From Bacteroidota bacterium (GTDB lineage: Bacteria; Bacteroidota; Bacteroidia; Bacteroidales; Prolixibacteraceae), in NCBI GenBank assembly GCA_023412195.1, contig JAEYNZ010000088.1, forward strand, positions 1-5,932: a stretch of 5,932 bases of DNA, given 5' to 3'. A program made the position numbers and the translations under genes. Within the stretch, counting starts at the first letter, position 1, and the number at the start of each line of letters is the position of its first letter. Under the pieces are notes generated by a model. It did not search any database and was not told where the DNA came from. It saw only the letters and a list, made by a program, of their open reading frames with translations. Below are positions 1-5,932 of the stretch, in pieces.

Positions 1-1415
<1,415 letters not shown>

Positions 1416-1512
1416 AATTATAAAAGTTTAATAATCTCTTTCGCCCAGGTAAATCCTCTTCAGAAATTAACAAAGTTGGTACACCTTGCTTTTTTTTATG
1501 CTTTTGTCAAAA

Positions 1513-1523
1513 TTTTAAAGAAC
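1513..1523 (-). promoter_or_regulatory. boxA-like rRNA antitermination site
   Basis: On the minus strand this reads GTTCTTTAAAA. It closely matches the E. coli rrn boxA core (TGCTCTTTAACA), and like that site it is followed by an A/T-rich stretch and then GACA. It sits about 100 nt upstream of mature 16S in the leader, where boxA is expected to load NusB/NusE so that RNA polymerase resists Rho on untranslated rRNA. The match and position are seen directly; function is inferred from the E. coli system. The nearby TTGACA (1505-1510) resembles a -35 box but is better explained as part of this leader. Confidence 0.55.
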
Positions 1524-1536
1524 TCTTTTTTCACTA

Positions 1537-1566
1537 AAAATCAGCACCGATTCCAATGCTGACCTT
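1537..1566 (-). terminator. Terminator-like or attenuator-like hairpin in the rRNA leader
   Basis: The minus-strand RNA can pair AAGGUCAGCAUU with GGUGCUGAUUUU around a 6-nt GGAAUC loop. The core is UCAGCA/UGCUGA, flanked by G-U and A-U pairs, with a run of five U at the 3' side. This looks like a weak intrinsic terminator. It lies downstream of all three promoters and just upstream of the boxA-like site, so every rRNA transcript passes through it. It could be an attenuator, a pause site, or just a leader stem. The many G-U pairs make strong termination doubtful. Confidence 0.3.
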
Positions 1567-1645
1567 CCATTATGTTTCCGGAACTTCTCTCGATCGGTTC
1601 GCCTCTCTCGATCCATCCCGCAACTGTTTCCCTTATTCGGGGCGG

Positions 1646-1676
1646 CAAAGGTAATAATCGTTTTTATTCTGCCAAA
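1646..1676 (-). promoter_or_regulatory. rRNA promoter P3 (closest to 16S)
   Basis: Bacteroidota-type promoter read on the minus strand: -33 element TTTG (1673-1676, within AAGTTTTGGC), a 19-nt spacer, then -7 element TACCTTTG (1646-1653), which matches TAnnTTTG exactly. It is followed by CCGCCCCG. Two A8 runs lie just upstream (1689-1696 and 1702-1709 on the complementary strand) and could act as an UP element or as bent DNA. Transcription would begin a few bases below 1646 and read into 16S. This promoter lacks the GTTCATTGAA element found after P1 and P2. Confidence 0.85.
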
Positions 1677-1825
1677 ACTTTTTGCCACTTTTTTTTGTTG
1701 CTTTTTTTTCGCCCCAAAATCCGTGGCCTTCCGTATTTCCAAAACCGGCCAACTTGCCTTGCGGCGGTTGTCCGACTCTTATTGCCTCCCATCCTTTCAA
1801 TGAACACAGTTCTGATTTGCGGCTG

Positions 1826-1856
1826 CAAAAGTAATCGGCTTTTTCAATCCCCCAAA
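1826..1856 (-). promoter_or_regulatory. rRNA promoter P2 (middle)
   Basis: On the minus strand: -33 TTTG (1853-1856, in AAGTTTTGGGGG), a 19-nt spacer, then -7 TACTTTTG (1826-1833), an exact TAnnTTTG match, followed by CAGCCGC. Two A8 runs separated by only two bases lie upstream (1869-1876 and 1879-1886 on the complementary strand), a likely UP element. The -7 box is 180 bp upstream of that of P3. The element GTTCATTGAA follows about 20 bp downstream (1796-1805). Confidence 0.88.
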
Positions 1857-2003
1857 ACTTTTCATGCCTTTTTTTTCGTTTTTTTTATCCAGTATCCGGG
1901 GCCTCTTAATCCGCCACCCTAAACCGGCTGTAAATCACTCTACTGCCCGCCCGGCGCCTTTTTTAATCATCCCCTTCAATGAACTTCGCTCTCAAAGCGG
2001 CTG

Positions 2004-2034
2004 CAAATGTATGGGGAGTTTTGATTCCGCCAAA
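2004..2034 (-). promoter_or_regulatory. rRNA promoter P1 (most distal from 16S)
   Basis: On the minus strand: -33 TTTG (2031-2034, in AACTTTTGGCGG), a 19-nt spacer, then -7 TACATTTG (2004-2011), an exact TAnnTTTG match, followed by CAGCCGC as in P2. Its -7 box is 178 bp upstream of that of P2. The upstream DNA (about 2040-2085) is A/T-rich with short A and T tracts rather than the A8 pairs seen at P2 and P3. GTTCATTGAA follows at 1975-1984. In many bacteria the distal rRNA promoter is the most growth-rate regulated; which one dominates here cannot be read from the sequence. Confidence 0.87.
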
Positions 2035-2040
2035 AGTTTC

Positions 2041-2300
2041 ACTTCTAAATTTTCATACAATTTACATAAAATTTCGTTACCTGCTGAAAAACAGGAAAGA
2101 AGAATGATACCTCAATGTTAAGAAACCTCAGGGATCAGAATAAATTACTGTAACAAACCTTTCTTTTTGACTGCAACAAGTCTGTCAGGGGGATTCATAA
2201 TAGTATATATTGTATAATTCTATTCTGTTCTATAAAAGGTTTATCAGGATCACTTATGAAATGATTCATTTATGTTCCCCGATACACCTTATCCGGTACA
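2041..2300. other. Intergenic region, no gene seen
   Basis: An A/T-rich stretch between promoter P1 and the 11-bp repeat array. The part next to P1 may act as an UP element. No open frame with a plausible start and protein-like composition was found on either strand, and no tRNA or known RNA fold was recognised. A very A/T-rich segment lies at about 2198-2240, with no matching -33/-7 promoter pair. Confidence 0.6.
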
Positions 2301-2399
2301 AATTCAATGTAAACTCAACTTAAATTCAATATTAACTCAATGTAAACTCAATTATAATTGAATTTACATTGAGTTTAAAATGAGTTTAATCTGAATTTA
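2301..2399. repeat. Nine-unit 11-bp repeat array that inverts at its centre
   Basis: The 99 bp divide exactly into nine 11-bp units. The first five (2301-2355) carry AAYTCAA at the same phase: AATTCAATGTA, AACTCAACTTA, AATTCAATATT, AACTCAATGTA, AACTCAATTAT. The last four (2356-2399) carry the reverse complement, TGARTTTA: AATTGAATTTA, CATTGAGTTTA, AAATGAGTTTA, ATCTGAATTTA. The central 42 bp (2334-2375) form a palindrome with only one mismatched pair. The 11-bp spacing is close to one helical turn, so all motifs in each half would face the same side of the DNA. It could be a multi-site operator, a nucleoid-protein site, a cruciform or hairpin element, or a mobile-element relic. No known family is recognised. 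Confidence 0.85.
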
Positions 2400-2748
2400 T
2401 AGTAGAGTTGGTATATTCCGAATAGGAACAACACTGCTGAAGCCACCTCTGTTCAGCACAGGAAACAGGGTATAGGGCAGAGGTGAGGATAAGTGGCAAT
2501 ATACTTTTTTAGCCAGACAGAAGATCTGGGGTTAGAGAAGATCGCTTTTTTGCAGAAGAGTCTCAGGATCTTAAGAACCTTAACGACTATAATTACAATA
2601 AAGCGGTTGCTCATGGCTGCGATGAGAGCGAACACCGTTCCCAGGCTTAAGCACTGGGGTTAGTTCAGAATGCTTCGAGGTTACTGATCCGCCTGATACC
2701 GTAATTTGACAGCTGCAAGTTCAGGCTACCTGGCCAAATGAGCAAAAT
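2400..2748. other. Intergenic region with no convincing gene
   Basis: About 350 bp between the 11-bp array and the terminator. The largest open frame is a 60-codon minus-strand frame (2453-2635) rich in I, V, L and C, with no recognisable family. On the plus strand a stop-free stretch of about 45 codons ending near 2645 has hydrophilic composition but no start codon. Neither is annotated as a gene. No tRNA cloverleaf was found. The only structure is the inverted repeat at 2444-2485. Confidence 0.55.
2444..2485. repeat. 8-bp inverted repeat, 26-bp loop
   Basis: CACCTCTG (2444-2451) and its exact reverse complement CAGAGGTG (2478-2485) flank 26 bp that contain a smaller CTGTT/AACAG pair. No T-run follows on either strand, so it is not a standard intrinsic terminator. 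Function is unknown and a chance occurrence is possible. Confidence 0.4.
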
Positions 2749-2777
2749 AAAGAGGCTGCGCTTCCGGCAACCTCTTT
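2749..2777 (-). terminator. Probable rho-independent terminator of the fucosidase operon
   Basis: AAAGAGG (2749-2755) pairs with CCTCTTT (2771-2777). One mismatch and three further pairs (TGC/GCA) extend the stem inward around a CGGAAGC-type loop. On the minus strand the hairpin is followed by TTTATTTTG. On the plus strand it is followed by a short T-run, so it may work in both directions. It lies about 170 bp after the stop codon of the downstream fucosidase gene, the only gene that could feed it from the right. Confidence 0.65.
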
Positions 2778-2810
2778 TCATCATTATCTTTAATCCTGAT
2801 TTTCTTAAAG

Positions 2811-2940
2811 CCAGAAGCTGGGAACCAGCATCTTATGAATTAATTCAAGCTGGCAGCAAGGAGCTGGCAGCTCCATGAATTACCTTTTGTATTGCGCTCC
2901 CTGCTCTCTGCACTGTGCTCTCTTCCCTGTGTCTTGTTCT
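2811..2940. repeat. Degenerate low-complexity repeats after the fucosidase stop
   Basis: The region is built of short recurring words. AGCTGGCAG occurs twice (2848-2856 and 2862-2870), ATGAATTA twice exactly 40 bp apart (2835-2842 and 2875-2882), and GCTGG/CCAGC form a perfect small hairpin with a GAA loop (2817-2829). From about 2895 to 2937 there is a pyrimidine-rich run of CTCTCTGC-like and TCCCTG-like words. It looks like a decayed simple-sequence repeat in the 3' untranslated region of the fucosidase transcript. The short open frame across it is not protein-like. Confidence 0.5.
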
Positions 2941-2947
2941 TCTACAT

Positions 2948-4315
2948 TTATTTCAGAAAAACCTCGATTACCGGTATCTCAACGTTTGGTTTTACAACAG
3001 GCAGCGACAGGTTCACATCATTTGCATGGAGTTCCTGCTGCACCCAGTGACCTGATGGTTTTGACATCCTGATTTCAGAAGCATCATGAAGGAACTGTGC
3101 GTATTTAATTTTATCCTTGAAGCCGGGCAGGGTGAAGTTCTGCAGCGGATAATCGAGCAGATGGATATACAGCCTGTTTGTTTCAGGATTGTAAGTCAGC
3201 AGCGAATGGTCAGGAGCAGTGAAGCCTTCAGGTGCCTGAGTGCATCCGTAAATGGAACGGCTGTTGACCTTCATCCACTCTCCCATTTCAGCCAGGGCCT
3301 GATCGGCGCGATGGTCAAATGTACCCCTTGCTGTAGGACCGGCATTCAGCAAGAGGTTCCCACCCTTGCTAACTGATTCGATCAGCAGAACCAGTAGTTG
3401 TTTATTATCCTTCCATGTATGCTCATCCCGGTAATAGCCCCATGATCCGGAAAATGTCTGGCAGGTTTCCCACGGGATTTTCACTCCATTTTCAGTAGGC
3501 CATTCAGGAACCTTGAACTGTTCGGGAGTTGTGAAATCCCATCCACCCTGATAATCTTTCAGATCAGCCCTGTCGTTGATAATGATTTCAGGCTGCAGTT
3601 CCCGAACCATCTTTAACAATTCTACCGAACCCCAATCCCCATGGCCTTTGCCAAATTCTCCGGGAAAAGAATAATCCAGCCACAGAATATCGATTTTACC
3701 ATAATTTGTAAGGATTTCCCGCACCTGGTTCTTTAAATATTCCCGGTATTCGGCCATATCCCTTCCTGCATTCAACTTGTCATACTCCTGTTGAGTTCCC
3801 GCACTTTGAGGATGCACGCGGTCGATTGTATACTGGGGATGGTGCCAGTCGATGAGAGAATAATAAAACCCAATTCCAAGACCTTCTGCACGGAATGCAT
3901 CGACCCACTGTTTGATGATATCCTTTCCGTAGGGTGTATTCATTACATCATAATCTGTGTATTTAGAATCAAACATACAGAAACCTTCATGATGCTTGCT
4001 TGTAATTACTGCATATTTCATTCCCGCTGCCTTTGCTTTCTTTGCCCAATCAGCAGGATCAAAAAGATCCGGATTAAAGATTTCGAAGTACTTCTGATAA
4101 TCAGCATCAGAAATCCGCTCATGCTTTTTCACCCACTCATGCCTTGCTGCCTGTGCATACAGCCCCCAGTGGATGAACATGCCAAAGCGGGCATCTGTCC
4201 ACCAGGAGAGTCGTTCCTTCTTTTCATTTTCAGTCTCATTCCAGATCATTTTCTGCGCATATAAACTTTGAAAGGTAAAAACCATCAATAACAGGAACAG
4301 ACTCATCTTTTTCAT
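2948..4315 (-). CDS. Secreted GH29 alpha-L-fucosidase (complete, 455 aa)
   Basis: A retaining exo-alpha-L-fucosidase that releases terminal L-fucose from glycans. The N-terminus MKKMSLFLLLMVFTFQSLYA is a signal peptide with likely signal peptidase I cleavage after A20, so the enzyme is periplasmic or exported. GH29 hallmarks follow: RFGMFIHWG (residues 43-51), WAKKAKAAGMKYAVIT (90-105), KHHEGF (107-112, fucose-binding histidines), DILWLDYS (209-216) with D214 as the predicted nucleophile, WETCQT..GSWGY (282-294), and GGNLLLNAGP (318-327). The acid/base glutamate is less certain in this family; E265 and E283 are candidates. The C-terminal 90 or so residues are probably the usual beta-sandwich; no F5/8 domain is present. 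Length is normal for a GH29 catalytic core plus this domain. The ATG at 4315 is chosen because the signal peptide follows directly. There is no Shine-Dalgarno, as is common in Bacteroidota. It lies 34 bp after the other GH29 gene, probably in one operon. Substrate linkage and subfamily cannot be set by eye. Confidence 0.93.
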   Translation of the reverse strand: MKKMSLFLLLMVFTFQSLYAQKMIWNETENEKKERLSWWTDARFGMFIHWGLYAQAARHEWVKKHERISDADYQKYFEIFNPDLFDPADWAKKAKAAGMKYAVITSKHHEGFCMFDSKYTDYDVMNTPYGKDIIKQWVDAFRAEGLGIGFYYSLIDWHHPQYTIDRVHPQSAGTQQEYDKLNAGRDMAEYREYLKNQVREILTNYGKIDILWLDYSFPGEFGKGHGDWGSVELLKMVRELQPEIIINDRADLKDYQGGWDFTTPEQFKVPEWPTENGVKIPWETCQTFSGSWGYYRDEHTWKDNKQLLVLLIESVSKGGNLLLNAGPTARGTFDHRADQALAEMGEWMKVNSRSIYGCTQAPEGFTAPDHSLLTYNPETNRLYIHLLDYPLQNFTLPGFKDKIKYAQFLHDASEIRMSKPSGHWVQQELHANDVNLSLPVVKPNVEIPVIEVFLK

Positions 4316-4349
4316 AGCAGCTATATTAGATTATTGTATTAGTCATACT

Positions 4350-5932
4350 TCAGTTGGTAATTAATCCCAGTTCGGCAATTCCCATCCTGCCATTTTCTTC
4401 TGCAGGAGAAAGCGCTCTAAATTTAATAAAGTTTCCTGAGACAGGGGTAAATTTTTTCTCTTGCAGCACAGGGCTGTTTTTGATATTTGAAAACTCCCCT
4501 GCCGAAACAACTTTCCAGTTTTTTCCATCGGTACCTACTGAAAATTCATATTGAAAAATAATTCCGGGATTCCCTCTTCCCTGATCGGGAAGATACGTAA
4601 ATCCTGCGATATCCAGATGCTCCCCAAGATCAATGATCACATCGACAGGTGCTTTTTCACCGGTGACCCATGCTGTATTTGGATTATCATCGATCATTCG
4701 GTCTCCATTATTCCCATAATCCTTTTGTAACTGCCATTTTTCTTTCACGACATCAAACCGCTGCTCAGCGAACGGACTGGATTTACCAGATGCCGGATCA
4801 AAGGCCACTGCTTTAAGCATTCCTTTTTGTTTCCACTCAAAGGCACTTTCATACCGAATCGAATTTTCATCAGGCATGGAACCATCGGTTGTATAATATA
4901 TATGTAACCCTTCATCAAATGCCTTTAATTCAACCATTCCATTCTTTGTTCTAGTTATGGCAGGCTCGACCAAAACCCTGGGAGCATGATACACTTCAAT
5001 GTTGGATATAACCGGAGAAGCTTTGGCATCTTCAATAGTGAGTTTAAGTTTTTCAGCAGTGACATCAGGAAATCTTAGAATTCTTTTTCTGCCAATGGTC
5101 GTCTGATTGTCAATCAACTGCCATTCACCATTAACAAGGGCTTCGAGTATGAACTTTTTCACCCGCTGTCCATAACGTATGTCTTCCTGTACAAGAAACC
5201 TGTTAAGTGTTACAGGCTTTTTAAAATCAATTTCAAGTGAAGCATTTGTGATACCATCATCAGTAATCCAGCTTGTCTGACTATCGCCGTCAATTACGTT
5301 TCCTGCCTTAAACTTACTGGAGTTGCCTCTTACATTGGAAGCAGTTACTTTTTGTCCTTTAGCCAGGTTATTGGCAAAATCAGCCTCAATGGTTTCTGCC
5401 AGTTTAAGAACCTGCATTTCATCATTTTCATGAATCAGTCCCCTGGTATCGACAGGAAAATTTAATAAAAAGGATGCATTGCGGCCAATTGAATTATAAT
5501 AGATATCAAGCAGGTGCGGAAGAGACTTTACTTTATGGTCTTCCGCCGGGTGGTAGTACCACCCAGGCCTGATGGATACATCGACTTCGGCAGGTAGCCA
5601 GTGCGTACCATCCTCATGTCCCGACTGCAGTTCAACATACCTTGGGGAGCCGGGATAAAATTCATCGCGGCGCAAGGGAGCCCAGTTTGTTTCCTTTGCC
5701 CATCCTTCCTCATTGCCCACCCATCTGATATCGGGACCGGCATCACTGAACAGGCATGCCATTGGCTGAAGTTCACGAACGATTGCATAGGTGTTCTCCC
5801 AATCGTAATAGGTTTCCCTGTCGATACGTCTTTCTTCGTCGGCACCACCGTACCAGCCTGTTCCCCCGTTGGCGCCGTCGAACCAAACTTCGAACACTTC
5901 TCCATAATTGGTAAGGAGTTCCCTTAACTGAT
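4350..5932 (-). CDS. Modular GH29 alpha-L-fucosidase, C-terminal part (5' end outside the window)
   Basis: C-terminal 526 codons of a fucosidase; the frame stays open to the right edge, reading QLRELLTNYGEVFEVWFDG. A GTG at 5895-5897 could be mistaken for a start, but it lies inside the conserved catalytic strand, so the gene begins beyond 5932. Numbered from the first full codon, residues 1 to about 185 are the end of the GH29 catalytic barrel. VWFDGANGG places the predicted nucleophile at D18, and SDAGPDIRWVGNEEG holds E74/E75, a likely acid/base site. This motif style resembles GH29 subfamily B, the group acting on alpha-1,3/1,4 fucose in Lewis-type glycans. Then come an F5/8 type C (discoidin-like) domain at about 191-316, a chitobiase C-terminal-like or Fn3-like module at about 321-391 (IYYTTDGSMPDE), and a second F5/8 domain at about 396-525. 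The F5/8 modules probably bind sugar. Stop TGA is at 4350-4352. It probably heads the operon with the second fucosidase; its promoter and signal peptide are not visible. Confidence 0.92.
   Translation of the reverse strand, partial: QLRELLTNYGEVFEVWFDGANGGTGWYGGADEERRIDRETYYDWENTYAIVRELQPMACLFSDAGPDIRWVGNEEGWAKETNWAPLRRDEFYPGSPRYVELQSGHEDGTHWLPAEVDVSIRPGWYYHPAEDHKVKSLPHLLDIYYNSIGRNASFLLNFPVDTRGLIHENDEMQVLKLAETIEADFANNLAKGQKVTASNVRGNSSKFKAGNVIDGDSQTSWITDDGITNASLEIDFKKPVTLNRFLVQEDIRYGQRVKKFILEALVNGEWQLIDNQTTIGRKRILRFPDVTAEKLKLTIEDAKASPVISNIEVYHAPRVLVEPAITRTKNGMVELKAFDEGLHIYYTTDGSMPDENSIRYESAFEWKQKGMLKAVAFDPASGKSSPFAEQRFDVVKEKWQLQKDYGNNGDRMIDDNPNTAWVTGEKAPVDVIIDLGEHLDIAGFTYLPDQGRGNPGIIFQYEFSVGTDGKNWKVVSAGEFSNIKNSPVLQEKKFTPVSGNFIKFRALSPAEENGRMGIAELGLITN

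Larger units (their letters stand above)
1416..1640 (-). other. rRNA operon leader (pre-16S transcribed region)
   Basis: This is the transcribed leader between the last of three promoters (P3) and mature 16S. It contains no gene. In transcript order it holds a GATCGAGAG direct repeat (within about 1587-1613), a weak terminator-like hairpin (1537-1566), a boxA-like element (1513-1523), an A8 run (1490-1497) and an A/T-rich stretch leading into 16S. The leader would be removed when the 16S precursor is processed. The pairing partner for a processing stem would lie beyond the 3' end of 16S, outside the window, so it cannot be examined. The open frames here, on either strand, are composition artefacts with no family resemblance. 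Confidence 0.7.
1646..2040 (-). repeat. Tandem triplicated rRNA promoter unit, period about 179 bp
   Basis: Three diverged copies of one promoter module lie in tandem, with -7 boxes at 1646, 1826 and 2004 (steps of 180 and 178 bp). Shared between copies are AAGTTTTGG at -33, the 19-nt spacer, TAnnTTTGC(A/C)GCC at -7, and, in P1 and P2, GTTCATTGAA plus a G-rich stretch. The two inter-promoter spacers also resemble each other: both carry CCGGTTT, then a CGGAT segment, then paired A8 runs. This suggests duplication of the whole unit rather than independent origin of three promoters. Confidence 0.75.

Noticed and set aside
1471..1510. A possible fourth rRNA promoter: TTGACA (1505-1510) with a TACCAACTTTG-like -7 (1471-1481) on the minus strand
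   Set aside because: The -7 does not fit TAnnTTTG, and the spacing to TTTG is about 29 nt instead of 19. The TTGACA is better explained as the A/T-rich tail after the boxA-like site.
1515..2121. Overlapping open frames of 75-116 codons on both strands
   Set aside because: They cross the rRNA promoters and leader, with phenylalanine or lysine runs from A/T tracts; no protein family is recognisable.
2301..2399. CRISPR array interpretation of the 11-bp repeats
   Set aside because: Units are contiguous with no spacers, are too short, and flip orientation; no cas genes are present.
2453..2635. 60-codon minus-strand open frame rich in hydrophobic residues and cysteine
   Set aside because: No family motif, no upstream promoter, and it overlaps an inverted repeat in otherwise gene-free DNA; composition alone can explain it.
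2517..2645. Plus-strand stop-free stretch with hydrophilic composition (contains RFFAEESQDLKNLNDYN)
   Set aside because: About 45 codons with no start codon and no recognised family. It could be a gene remnant, but there is no evidence for that.
3791..4264. 157-codon plus-strand open frame
   Set aside because: It is antisense to the conserved catalytic domain of the GH29 fucosidase, whose motifs prove the minus-strand frame.
5528..5927. 125-codon minus-strand and 108-codon plus-strand open frames
   Set aside because: Both overlap the modular GH29 gene in other frames, and only the GH29 frame shows family motifs.

Overview
The window comes from a member of the Bacteroidota. Three things point there: the 16S rRNA sequence, the rRNA promoters of the Bacteroidota primary sigma type (TTTG, 19 nt, TAnnTTTG), and two secreted GH29 fucosidases, one with C-terminal F5/8 (discoidin-like) modules, as is typical of glycan-degrading Bacteroidota. 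The order within the phylum cannot be fixed by eye. All recognisable genes lie on the minus strand, so transcription runs right to left.

Layout from right to left (5' to 3' of the transcripts). 5932-4350 holds the C-terminal 526 codons of a modular GH29 alpha-L-fucosidase whose 5' end is outside the window. After a 34-bp gap, 4315-2948 holds a complete second GH29 alpha-L-fucosidase of 455 aa with a signal peptide. The two look like one operon. Downstream, about 900 bp carry no convincing gene. This stretch contains degenerate low-complexity repeats (about 2811-2940), a probable terminator (2749-2777), a small inverted repeat (2444-2485) and a 99-bp array of nine 11-bp units that flips orientation in its middle (2301-2399). 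From about 2100 to 1416 lies the control region of an rRNA operon: three tandem promoters about 179 bp apart, each with A-tracts or A/T-rich DNA upstream, then a leader with a possible attenuator hairpin and a boxA-like antitermination site. The 16S rRNA gene fills about 1415-1 and runs off the left edge, lacking about 115 nt of its 3' end, including the anti-Shine-Dalgarno tail.

Functionally, the fucosidase pair should remove terminal L-fucose from extracellular or periplasmic glycans, with the larger enzyme probably aided by its carbohydrate-binding-like modules. The rRNA operon is a separate housekeeping unit in the same orientation; the repeat and terminator region separates the two. No clearly new system is visible. 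The features most worth a second look are the 11-bp inverted array and the triplicated rRNA promoter unit.
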